Shown: one piece after another, positions 1-8,480 of the stretch | Position numbering within the stretch: the stretch's first letter is position 1 | How the letters are laid out: every line of letters starts with the position of its first letter | Source: Qipengyuania pacifica | Lineage (GTDB): Bacteria > Pseudomonadota > Alphaproteobacteria > Sphingomonadales > Sphingomonadaceae | NCBI RefSeq assembly: GCF_019857205.1 | Contig: NZ_JAHWXO010000003.1 | Location: 310,001 to 374,000, forward strand | DNA length: 64,000 nt | Direction: 5' to 3' | The notes under the pieces: generated by a model | What the model saw: the letters and a program-made list of their open reading frames with translations, nothing else | Databases searched by the model: none | What the model was told of the DNA's origin: nothing | Made by a program: the position numbers and the translations under genes

Positions 1-686
<686 letters not shown>

Positions 687-694
687 TGAGCACT

Positions 695-724
695 CCGGCT
701 AGGGCAAAGCATTACTCTAGCCGG
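695..724 (-). promoter_or_regulatory. Perfect 8-bp inverted repeat abutting the M28 peptidase ribosome-binding site
   Basis: CCGGCTAG (695-702) and CTAGCCGG (717-724) are exact reverse complements separated by 14 bases. On the minus strand the downstream arm runs straight into the CGGAG Shine-Dalgarno sequence of the peptidase ATG at 686. Folding of the mRNA could therefore hide the ribosome-binding site, or the repeat could be an operator. No T-run follows it, so a plain terminator is less likely. The role is inferred. Confidence 0.4.
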
Positions 725-756
725 TGTGTTCATAGGTGCAAGCTCAGCGGCCCACT

Positions 757-2673
757 TCAGGGCTTGGGTGGTTTACCCTTCCCCTTGAAGGGCTTGCCCT
801 TCTTGAAGGGTTTGCCGCCGCCAGGCTTGCTATCGCCCGGTTTGCCCCTGAAGCCGCCGCCGGATTTGCCCTCGCCAGACTTGCCCCGGAAACCGCCACC
901 GGATTTGCTTTCGCTGGTCTTGCCGCGGAAACCGCTGCCCTCTGGTTTCCCATTGCCGGACTTCCCTCTGAAGCCAGCGCCGCCGCCGGGCTTCCTGTTC
1001 AGCGGGCGGGCGTGGACTTTGCCACCGCTACCATGCTTGCGGTTCTCGCGCGCTTCGACACGCGGGCCTTCCGGTGCTTCGACGATGGCAATGGCGTCCT
1101 GTTCGTCTTCGGGGCTTGCTGTGCGCTGCACGGCATCCGCGAACTTGGCAGCAATGGGACGGGGCACCTGAAACCAGGTTTCATGCTGGCCAATGCGGAT
1201 CGCACCGATTTCATTCCGCGTGATGTGCCCGCGGCGACAGATCAGCGGTAGGATCCAGCGTGGCTCGGCATTCTGGCGTCGTCCGATGTCCATGCGGAAC
1301 CACACGACATCTTCGAAGCCGGGACGGTGACGTTCGGCCTTGGCCTTTTCACGCGCTTCGGGCGTGTTGGCGAGCAGTTCTTCCGGCTCGGGCATTTCCG
1401 CCCTGTGCGCCTGCACCAGTGCAGCGGCGATATCTTCCGGGGCCATGCGGGTCATGATGTCGGCAGCGAGTTCGCGATCATACTCTTCGATTTCGCGCGG
1501 TGCCGTGAGGTTCTCGATCAGACGGGTACGGTCTTTTTTCCGGATGGCTTCCGGAGTCGGCGCATCGATCCATTCGGCTTCGATCTGCGCGCCGCGCAGC
1601 ATGCCTTCCACCCGGCGGCGGCGGTTGTGGGGAACCACAATGGCGGCGATACCCTTTTTGCCCGCACGGCCTGTGCGACCGGAACGGTGCTGCAACGTTT
1701 CCGCGTCGCGCGGTATCTCGACATGAATGACGAGGCTCAAGGTCGGAAGATCGATACCCCGAGCTGCAACGTCGGTCGCCACACACACGCGTGCGCGGCG
1801 GTCTCGCAGTGCCTGAAGGGCCTGATTGCGTTCGCTCTGCGAATGCTCACCAGAAAGCGCGACCACGCCGAAGCCACGGTTCTGCAAGGTCGCGTGAAGG
1901 CGGCGGACGCTTTCGCGAGTGGCGCAAAAGCAAATTGCCGTCTCAGCCTCGTGAAAACGCAGCAGGTTGACGACCGCGTTTTCGATTTCCGACGGCCCGA
2001 CAGCAACGCCCTGATAGGCGATATCGCCATGTCCACGCGTTTCGCCGACCAGCGAAAGTCTCAAGGCGTTGCGCTGATAGCGTTCGGCCAGCCGTTCGAT
2101 CGGGCGGGGCATAGTGGCGGAGAAGAGAAGCGTGCGGCGTGTCTCGGGTGTCGCGTCGAGGATTTCCTCGAGATCTTCGCGAAAACCCATGTCCAGCATT
2201 TCGTCCGCTTCGTCGAGTACCACGCCGATAAGGCCCGACAGGTCCAATGCGCCGCGCTCGATATGGTCGCGCAGGCGCCCCGGGGTGCCGACGACGATGG
2301 CCGGTCCGCCACGCAGGTTGCGCCGTTCCTTGCTCGCATCCATCCCGCCGACGCAGGTTGCGATGCGCAGGCTTGCACCTGCAAAAAGCCACCCAAGTTC
2401 ACGGCTGACCTGTAGCGCCAGTTCGCGCGTTGGAGCGACAACGAGCACGAGTGGGGTCTCGCTCAATGGCGAGCCGCCGAGGTCGCTCAGCAACTGGTCG
2501 GCAAGTGCCAAACCGAAGGCAACCGTCTTCCCGCTGCCGGTCTGAGCGGAAACGATCAGGTCGCGACCATGCGATTCGGCTTCGGTCACGGCCTTCTGAA
2601 CGGGGGTGAGCGCCTCGTAGCCACGAGCGGTTAAAGCCTCGCCGATCACCGGCGGGAGGTGGGAAAACGACAT
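757..2673 (-). CDS. DEAD-box ATP-dependent RNA helicase with DbpA-like RNA-binding domain and basic repeat tail
   Basis: This 638-residue DEAD-box helicase is of the DeaD/CsdA/DbpA kind and unwinds structured RNA during ribosome assembly, RNA decay or cold adaptation. Visible motifs are the Q motif (F3, Q26), motif I AQTGSGKT (43-50), motif II LDEADEMLDMGF near 155, motif III SAT near 185, and motif VI HRSGRTGRAG near 330. A region around 470-545 (VWFRMDIGRRQNAEPRWILP) looks like the DbpA RNA-binding domain. The last 75 residues are a low-complexity basic tail of GFRGK repeats ending in KPFKKGKPFKGKGK, which probably adds non-specific RNA binding. The ATG at 2673 fits the family N-terminus. 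It is upstream of, and possibly cotranscribed with, the M28 peptidase. I do not assign deaD because sphingomonads carry several paralogues. Confidence 0.95.
   Translation of the reverse strand: MSFSHLPPVIGEALTARGYEALTPVQKAVTEAESHGRDLIVSAQTGSGKTVAFGLALADQLLSDLGGSPLSETPLVLVVAPTRELALQVSRELGWLFAGASLRIATCVGGMDASKERRNLRGGPAIVVGTPGRLRDHIERGALDLSGLIGVVLDEADEMLDMGFREDLEEILDATPETRRTLLFSATMPRPIERLAERYQRNALRLSLVGETRGHGDIAYQGVAVGPSEIENAVVNLLRFHEAETAICFCATRESVRRLHATLQNRGFGVVALSGEHSQSERNQALQALRDRRARVCVATDVAARGIDLPTLSLVIHVEIPRDAETLQHRSGRTGRAGKKGIAAIVVPHNRRRRVEGMLRGAQIEAEWIDAPTPEAIRKKDRTRLIENLTAPREIEEYDRELAADIMTRMAPEDIAAALVQAHRAEMPEPEELLANTPEAREKAKAERHRPGFEDVVWFRMDIGRRQNAEPRWILPLICRRGHITRNEIGAIRIGQHETWFQVPRPIAAKFADAVQRTASPEDEQDAIAIVEAPEGPRVEARENRKHGSGGKVHARPLNRKPGGGAGFRGKSGNGKPEGSGFRGKTSESKSGGGFRGKSGEGKSGGGFRGKPGDSKPGGGKPFKKGKPFKGKGKPPKP
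814..975 (-). repeat. Tandem 13-14-codon repeats encoding the helicase GFRGK tail
   Basis: Four consecutive units of 39-42 bases encode GFRGKSGNGKPEGS, GFRGKTSESKSGG, GFRGKSGEGKSGG and GFRGKPGDSKPGGG (residues 567-620 of the helicase). The units keep frame, so changes in copy number would lengthen or shorten the RNA-binding tail without a frameshift. Confidence 0.75.
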
Positions 2674-2831
2674 TGAATTCTTTCTTTTGGGCGCGGGGCT
2701 CGGCAGGGGGTGCCGGCTCGTCGCGGAGCGGGCACGGCCCGCAATCGCGTGCGCCCTACACGCAAATTGCGCGTTTGGCCCGCATTATTTGCACTGACGG
2801 TCGGGCGAGCGCTCTAAAGGCCCGGCATTGT

Positions 2832-2863
2832 GACAAATGAAAGGCAAAAATAGCGCATTTGTC
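2832..2863. promoter_or_regulatory. Inverted repeat upstream of the TonB receptor-phytase unit
   Basis: GACAAATG (2832-2839) and CATTTGTC (2856-2863) are exact reverse complements 16 bases apart in the 267-base intergenic region between the helicase and the TonB-dependent receptor. It lies about 80 bases upstream of the receptor ATG. The geometry fits a dimeric regulator's operator. It does not match the Pho box consensus I know well enough to name it. The rest of the intergenic region holds a good Shine-Dalgarno (GGAGGG near 2931) and no further gene. Confidence 0.4.
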
Positions 2864-2940
2864 GTCAAACCGCCTCCGTGCGGCAATCAACCGGTCAAAC
2901 ACCGAAGCTAGGCGGCCCTCAACTTACTCGGAGGGCAACC

Positions 2941-5829
2941 ATGAAAATCAGACATTCCCTATTCGCCGGCGCTGCAATCGCCGCCATGTCACTTCCCGTT
3001 CTTGCTCATGCTGGCGAGGTTGCCGGGACGGTTTCGGATACCAGCAACACCATTGCGCTGCGCAGTGCGCAGGTCCGCATTGTCGAACTGGACCGCGTGA
3101 CAGCCACATCGCGAGACGGCTCCTTCCTGTTTGCCGATGTTCCGGCTGGCGATTACACGCTGGAAATTACGTATGTCGGTGCGGAAACCGCCACCCGGTC
3201 GATCAGCGTCCCCGCTACCGGCACAGTGCGCGAGGATGTTGCGCTTGCAGGTTTCGGGGACGATGAGATCCTCGTTGTTGGTCAGGCTGCCAACTTGTCC
3301 AGCGCGCTTTCGCGCAAGAAGGAAGCCGACGGCATTTCCGATGTGTTGACGCGCGATGCGATCGGCCAGTTTCCCGACCAGAACGTCGCTGAAAGCTTGC
3401 GCCGCCTGCCCGGCGTGAACGTGCTGAACGATCAGGGGGAGGGGCGCTTCGTATCGGTGCGCGGCCTCGACCCGGAGCTCGTATCGACCTCGCTCAACGG
3501 GGTCCGTTTGCCTTCACCCGAAAGCGATGTGCGCTCGGTCGCGCTCGACGTTATCTCCAGCGACATCATCGAATCGATCGAAGTTAAGAAATCGCTCACT
3601 CCCGACATGGATGCCGACACAATCGGTGCTTCTGTCGAAATCCAGACAACCAGCGCTTTCGATCGCAAGAAGGACTTGCTGATCGTCAAGCTCGAAGGGA
3701 GTTATAACGATTACGCCGACGCATTGACGCCGAAAGCAAGCCTCGATTTCGCCACGCTTCTTAGCGACAATTTCGGCGTATCCGGCGGCGTTTCGTATTA
3801 TCGACGCAAGTTTGAGACCGACAATATCGAAGCCGACGACTGGATCGACGAGGGCGGCATCGTTCCTCTCGAACTGCAGTATCGCGACTATGACGTGGAA
3901 CGCGAACGGATCAGCGGCACCTTGGGCTTCGATTTTCGCGCCAGCGATACCACCGACCTCTACGTCAAGGGAACGTGGAGCCAATTCGACGATCAGGAAT
4001 ATCGCCGCCGGCTGACGTTCGACATGGGCGATTTCGAAGATTACGGACCGACCAGCTTCGCCAATGGCATTGCGACGTTCAACGATGCGACCATTCAAGA
4101 TCCGGAAAGCGACGATCCTGCCGACACGGTGCGCCAGCGGATCGGCGTAGAACGCGATATCAAGGACCGTTTCGAACGCCAGCGGATCTGGTCTGTCGTT
4201 GCAGGCGGAAAGACCGATACGGGAACCTGGTTCGCTGACTACTCTGCCAGCTATGCCCGCGCTTCCGAACGCGAGAATGGCAGCGTCGACCCGGCAGAAT
4301 TCCGCCAGCGTTTCTCGGACGACGGCCTCGAAATCGGCTTCGATCTGACGGATCCGCGCGTTCCGCTCTACACCGTCAATTCCGATCCGGGCAGCTTCTA
4401 CGATCCGGCAGCTTACGAACTGACCGATATCGAATACACCGCGCTTTCGGACGCGAGTGACGAGGAATGGGCGGGACGCGTTGACTTCGGGCGCCGGTTC
4501 ATCACGGACGGGGGTGAATTCACGGTTCAGGCCGGTGCCAAGGGCCGCTGGCGGGACAAGCGTTACAATGCCAACATCGAATTTTACGAGAACGACAGTT
4601 TCACGCTGGACCAGGCCCTGGGCTCTGCCACCTATCGCCTGATTTCCCTCGAGCCGATGGCGAGCAACACCGGTGCCAGCGACTTCTTCCGCGCAAATCG
4701 TGACGATTTCGAATTCGTCGCACTCGATAGCGCCTTCGATTCAGCGGTGTCTGACTATTCGGTCGGCGAGGACATCATGGCCGGTTATCTTCTGGGCAGA
4801 TGGGACAGCTCGACACTGCGTGTCATCGGCGGTCTGCGTTATGAACACACCAGCAACGACATTCGCGGCAACCTCGTCACGCTCGTCGAGGAAGGGGGCA
4901 CTTTGCCTGATGGGGGTGAAGCCGCCGACGACACCGTGCTCGTCGAACCCACCACGATCGACAAGAACTATGGCAACTGGCTGCCCAGCCTGAATGTCCG
5001 CTTCGAGCCGACCCGCAACGTGGTTCTGCGCTTGGCCGGATACCGCAGTCTCGTGCGTCCCAAACTGTCGCGCCTTGCGCCTCGTTTCGCTGTCGAACAG
5101 AATGATGATGACGAGCGCGAAGGCGAGTTCGGCAACCCCGACCTTCTGCCGTACAAGGCGTGGAATTTCGATGCCTCGGCCGAATATTACATGAGCAGCA
5201 CGGGTGCGATCACGGCCGGCATCTTCTACAAATCCATCAAGGATTACATCGTGGATGCCAATTTCGAAGGTGACGATCCGCCGTTCAACGGTGTCTACCG
5301 CGGGATTGAATTCGACGAAGCGGTCATTCCTCTGAATGGCGATACGGCCGAGGTGTTCGGCGTGGAAATCGGCGTTTCGCAGGCGTTCACCTTCCTGCCC
5401 GAACCGTTCGACGGGTTCGTCGTCAGCGGAAACTACACCTATACCGATGCAACGGGCACGGTGTTCACCGATGGCGACATTGCCGATCCTCGCAAGATCA
5501 CGCTCCCCGCAACATCCAAGCATACTGCCAACCTATCGCTCGGTTACGATAAAGGACCGGTCGATATCCGCCTGTCGGGCACCTACCGCGACAAGTATCT
5601 CGACGAACTGGCTGGGACGGCCGAATACGATCGCTTTGTCGACGACCATTTCCAGCTCGACCTGTCGGCCAAATTTCGGGTCACCGATGGTATTCAGATC
5701 TTCTATGAATGGGTGAACATCAACAACGCGAAATGTTTTGCTTACAACACGCTCGGCAACCAGCGTAACCTGTTTCAGTACGAGGAATACAACTGGACCA
5801 TGAAGGGCGGCGTGAGGGTGACTTTCTGA
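2941..5829 (+). CDS. TonB-dependent outer-membrane receptor (Xanthomonas/Caulobacter type)
   Basis: This outer-membrane active transporter has 962 residues. The ATG at 2941 is chosen because GGAGG stands 6-7 bases upstream and it begins a Sec signal peptide (MKIRHSLFAGAAIAAM, cleavage near LAHAG). Domains in order: a carboxypeptidase-regulatory-like beta-sandwich (about 25-95, with RDGSFLFADVPAGDYTLEI); the plug (about 115-230, with QNVAESLRRLPGVN, RGLDPELVSTSLNG and the GASVEIQT end); then a 22-strand barrel ending in the terminal aromatic GGVRVTF. This matches the TonB-Xanth-Caul subfamily, whose members take up sugars, phytate-like or other organic substrates. The stop codon overlaps the phytase start by one base, so phytate or its breakdown products are the inferred substrate. 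No siderophore genes lie nearby. Confidence 0.95.
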   Translation: MKIRHSLFAGAAIAAMSLPVLAHAGEVAGTVSDTSNTIALRSAQVRIVELDRVTATSRDGSFLFADVPAGDYTLEITYVGAETATRSISVPATGTVREDVALAGFGDDEILVVGQAANLSSALSRKKEADGISDVLTRDAIGQFPDQNVAESLRRLPGVNVLNDQGEGRFVSVRGLDPELVSTSLNGVRLPSPESDVRSVALDVISSDIIESIEVKKSLTPDMDADTIGASVEIQTTSAFDRKKDLLIVKLEGSYNDYADALTPKASLDFATLLSDNFGVSGGVSYYRRKFETDNIEADDWIDEGGIVPLELQYRDYDVERERISGTLGFDFRASDTTDLYVKGTWSQFDDQEYRRRLTFDMGDFEDYGPTSFANGIATFNDATIQDPESDDPADTVRQRIGVERDIKDRFERQRIWSVVAGGKTDTGTWFADYSASYARASERENGSVDPAEFRQRFSDDGLEIGFDLTDPRVPLYTVNSDPGSFYDPAAYELTDIEYTALSDASDEEWAGRVDFGRRFITDGGEFTVQAGAKGRWRDKRYNANIEFYENDSFTLDQALGSATYRLISLEPMASNTGASDFFRANRDDFEFVALDSAFDSAVSDYSVGEDIMAGYLLGRWDSSTLRVIGGLRYEHTSNDIRGNLVTLVEEGGTLPDGGEAADDTVLVEPTTIDKNYGNWLPSLNVRFEPTRNVVLRLAGYRSLVRPKLSRLAPRFAVEQNDDDEREGEFGNPDLLPYKAWNFDASAEYYMSSTGAITAGIFYKSIKDYIVDANFEGDDPPFNGVYRGIEFDEAVIPLNGDTAEVFGVEIGVSQAFTFLPEPFDGFVVSGNYTYTDATGTVFTDGDIADPRKITLPATSKHTANLSLGYDKGPVDIRLSGTYRDKYLDELAGTAEYDRFVDDHFQLDLSAKFRVTDGIQIFYEWVNINNAKCFAYNTLGNQRNLFQYEEYNWTMKGGVRVTF

Positions 5830-6842
5830 TGCGCAGCACACTTCCCATCCTCGCCAGCGTCAGCCTTGCCGCATGTGCGACTACCCCAATGCCCGGCGAT
5901 CCGGCCGTCCCGGTCTATGCCGTTGCAGAAACCGTGCCGGTAGCGACGGCGAATGAAGACGCTGCCGATGATCCTGCGATCTGGCGCAACGCCGCATCGC
6001 CGAGCGACAGTCTGATCGTCGCGACCGACAAGAAGGGCGGGCTCTACGTCTATGGCCTCGACGGCGAGGTGAAGAGCTTCAGCGAACACCCTGCGCTGAA
6101 CAATGTCGATCTCGTCGACATGGGCGATATGGGCGTGATCGTCTTTGCCAGTGACCGAAGCGATCCCGCAAATGCCGGCATCATGCTTTATCGGCTCGAT
6201 ACGGCGAATGGCGCGCTGACGAAGCTAGGTCGGGTCGCCACCGGTTCGGGCGAGGCTTATGGCATCTGCGGTACACGTCGCGGCAACACCCTTGTCGTCT
6301 ACACTGCCCCCAAAAGCGGGCGGATCGGGGAATGGGAAATCGCGCTCGACGCGGCGCCTGCCGCACGCGAACTGCGCACCATGCAGGTGCGCACCCAACC
6401 CGAAGGCTGCGTTGTCGATCATCGCAACGGTACGCTCTACATCGGTGAGGAGGACGTCGGCATCTGGCGCTTCCGGTCCGATGCAACGACGGGCGAGCTG
6501 GTTGCCGAGGTGGACGGGCGCAAGCTTGTCGCCGATGTCGAAGGATTGGCGCTGGTTCCCGACGGCACCGATGGCGGCTGGCTCTATGCGTCCAGCCAGG
6601 GCGACAACACCTACATGCGTTATGCTTTGCCCGACATGACACCTGCAGGCCGGTTTCGCATCGCAAAAGGTGCTTTCGGCAGTGCCGAGGAGACCGACGG
6701 GATCGAAGCGATGGCAGGCGACTTCGGACCGGCATTTCCCGGCGGGCTGTTCATCGCCCAAGATGGCATGAACGAAGGGAAGGCGCAGAATTTCAAACTG
6801 GTCCCACTGGCTGCGATCGAGAAGGCGCTCGCGACCGAGTAA
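5829..6842 (+). CDS. Beta-propeller phytase (3-phytase), lipoprotein
   Basis: The protein has 337 residues and begins with a lipoprotein signal: LAACATTP puts the lipidated cysteine near residue 17. It carries the hallmarks of calcium-dependent beta-propeller phytases: DDPAIWRN near 40, ATDKKGGLYVYGLDG near 60-75, NNVDLVDM near 90, then repeated blades (AYGICG, GCVVDHRNGTLYIGEED, ADVEGLALVPDG, SSQGDNTYMRY, TDGIEAMAG, GLFIAQDGMNEG). The family hydrolyses phytate to lower inositol phosphates and phosphate. The predicted place of action is the periplasm or outer-membrane surface. The ATG shares its first base with the last base of the TonB-receptor TGA, so the two are translationally coupled. 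That pairing argues for phytate scavenging followed by TonB-driven import. Family assignment is strong; the coupling function is inferred. Confidence 0.93.
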   Translation: MRSTLPILASVSLAACATTPMPGDPAVPVYAVAETVPVATANEDAADDPAIWRNAASPSDSLIVATDKKGGLYVYGLDGEVKSFSEHPALNNVDLVDMGDMGVIVFASDRSDPANAGIMLYRLDTANGALTKLGRVATGSGEAYGICGTRRGNTLVVYTAPKSGRIGEWEIALDAAPAARELRTMQVRTQPEGCVVDHRNGTLYIGEEDVGIWRFRSDATTGELVAEVDGRKLVADVEGLALVPDGTDGGWLYASSQGDNTYMRYALPDMTPAGRFRIAKGAFGSAEETDGIEAMAGDFGPAFPGGLFIAQDGMNEGKAQNFKLVPLAAIEKALATE

Positions 6843-6882
6843 ATACCTCGCGGACATGGTTTTCGCTGACAGAACCTTACCT

Positions 6883-6919
6883 TGACATCGATGCTCCGGT
6901 GGCGGACACATCGGTGTCA
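6883..6919. promoter_or_regulatory. 11-bp inverted repeat directly before the ECF sigma factor
   Basis: TGACATCGATG (6883-6893) and CATCGGTGTCA (6909-6919) form an inverted repeat with one mismatch, which can pair as G-U in RNA, and a 15-base loop. The sequence overlaps a good -35-like TTGACA (6882-6887). It ends one base before the GGGGG ribosome-binding stretch that precedes the sigma-factor ATG at 6928. It may be an operator or promoter element, or an mRNA hairpin controlling translation. No matching -10 is convincing. Confidence 0.4.
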
Positions 6920-6927
6920 GGGGGTAG

Positions 6928-7488
6928 ATGAGACGAATGTCGGCTGCGCGCGAGGAATTGAAGGGGGCGATGGCCGGCATTGCTGGCGGCGATCGTAGGG
7001 CGCTTAAAACCGTCTACCGCCTGACGTCGGCCAAGCTTTTCGGCACGATCGCGAGGATCGTTCCAGACCGCGAACGAGCCGAGGATGTCCTTCAGGATGT
7101 CTATGTCAAAGTCTGGCGCCGTGCCGCGCGTTTCGACAGCCGCAAGGGGAGCCCGATTACCTGGCTATGCACGATCGCACGGAATACCGCGCTCGACGAA
7201 CTGCGCCGTGACGGTCGGATCGTCGAACGGGCGGAAGCGACGCTGCCCGAAGTCGAAGACACCGATGTTCTTCCCGCCGACGAATGGTTGTGTGCGATGG
7301 AAGAGAGCGAGGCTTTGGCGCGCTGTTTGAAAAGGCTGTCGGGTGATCAGCGCCGTTCCATCAGGCTCGCGTTCTTCGATGGCTATTCATATTCCGAGCT
7401 TGCTCTCAAAATCGACGTTCCGCTCGGCACATTGAAAAGCTGGATCAGGCGCGGCCTTGCCGGTTTGAAGGGTTGCCTCGGTGGCTGA
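6928..7488 (+). CDS. ECF RNA polymerase sigma factor (SigK/RpoE type)
   Basis: This 186-residue group-IV sigma-70 factor contains only regions 2 and 4. Region 2 is about 20-95 (RAEDVLQDVYVKVWRRAARFD, then WLCTIARNTALDELRR). Region 4 is about 125-182 (CLKRLSGDQRRSIRLAFFDGYSYSELA, then VPLGTLKSWIRRGLAGLKGCL). The ATG at 6928 has GGGGG four bases upstream. It overlaps its anti-sigma factor by 8 bases, the usual layout for SigK/RskA-like pairs. The regulon is not shown by the sequence. The autotransporter gene downstream is a candidate target only by position. Confidence 0.93.
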   Translation: MRRMSAAREELKGAMAGIAGGDRRALKTVYRLTSAKLFGTIARIVPDRERAEDVLQDVYVKVWRRAARFDSRKGSPITWLCTIARNTALDELRRDGRIVERAEATLPEVEDTDVLPADEWLCAMEESEALARCLKRLSGDQRRSIRLAFFDGYSYSELALKIDVPLGTLKSWIRRGLAGLKGCLGG

Positions 7489-8239
7489 TGACGAAGTAAT
7501 TCAGTCGGACGACCCGTTCCTGACCGCGGGCGAACTTGCTCTGGGTGTACTCGAGGGCAGTGATCTGGCGGCCGCTCGTCGGTTGCAGCTTTCCGACGTG
7601 ACCTTCGCGGGGGCGGTCGAATGGTGGGAGGCCCGGCTCGGCGCGATGAGTGAAGGAGCGCAGAGCGCTCTGCCCTCCGATGCTGTATGGCAGGGTATTG
7701 TTGCACGGATCGACGCAATTGATGCCCAGCGAGACATGCCGGCCGTAGCAGCGATGGCCCCTGTTAAGGGGCGGGGCCCTGCGGGATGGAGCATTGCGGC
7801 TGCGCTCGTTGGCGTGAGCGCAGCCGCAGCGGCCTTGGTTCTCTTTTTGTCCACCCCAGCGACATCACCGATTGCACCGCCGGAAATTGCCGCAGTTGCG
7901 GGTGATCAACTTGTCGCCCAACTGACAGATGCGGAAGCTAGTCGCAGTCTTGCGAGCCGCATCGATCCCGAAAGTGGGCAGCTAAGGCTCGCAATCGCCG
8001 GTCTGGAAGCGGAACCGGGCAAGACCCCCGAACTATGGGTCATTCCTGCAGGCGGTGCCCCGATTTCTTTGGGCGCAATTCCCCAGCAGGGCAATTTCGC
8101 TCGTGACCTGTCGGTCGAGGAAAGCTCGTTGTTGGCGGCGGGAGCAACGCTGGCCGTCACTTTCGAAGACGACACGGGCGAACGGCATGAAACGCCTACC
8201 ATGCCGATCCTGCTGGCAGGTCCTCTGGCGGAAGTCTGA
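7481..8239 (+). CDS. Anti-sigma factor, RskA/anti-sigma-K family
   Basis: The protein has 252 residues. The start is GTG at 7481, inside the sigma-factor gene (8-base overlap); no in-frame ATG gives a complete N-terminus. The cytoplasmic N-terminal part (about 1-95) has the zinc-less anti-sigma pattern LTAGELALGVLEGSDLAAARRL. A single transmembrane helix follows at about 104-125 (WSIAAALVGVSAAAAALVLFL). The periplasmic RskA-like domain comes last (about 140-250, with LAIAGLEAEPGKTPELWVIPAGGAPISLG and SLLAAGATLAVTFEDDTGE). The family holds its ECF sigma factor at the membrane until a signal triggers release, often by proteolysis. The exact stimulus is unknown. Confidence 0.9.
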   Translation: MADDEVIQSDDPFLTAGELALGVLEGSDLAAARRLQLSDVTFAGAVEWWEARLGAMSEGAQSALPSDAVWQGIVARIDAIDAQRDMPAVAAMAPVKGRGPAGWSIAAALVGVSAAAAALVLFLSTPATSPIAPPEIAAVAGDQLVAQLTDAEASRSLASRIDPESGQLRLAIAGLEAEPGKTPELWVIPAGGAPISLGAIPQQGNFARDLSVEESSLLAAGATLAVTFEDDTGERHETPTMPILLAGPLAEV

Positions 8240-8480
8240 GCCAAATCTCAAAATAATTCTCTGATACTATTCAGGGCGTTGAGATGCATATTCTTATTTT
8301 TCTGCGCGCGAGCGCATCCGATCGGGCTGCACGCAAGTAGCTGTTGGCGTCATCTCGATCGGGATGGCAGCCGAGACCCGTAGGTCTTCGTGCAGAACAA
8401 GGTGGAATAACCGCCAGCTGTGGGAGAGGATGGCCCGCGTCGATCGGCTTTCTGGTCCGTTAATGGAAAGAGAAAGCATC

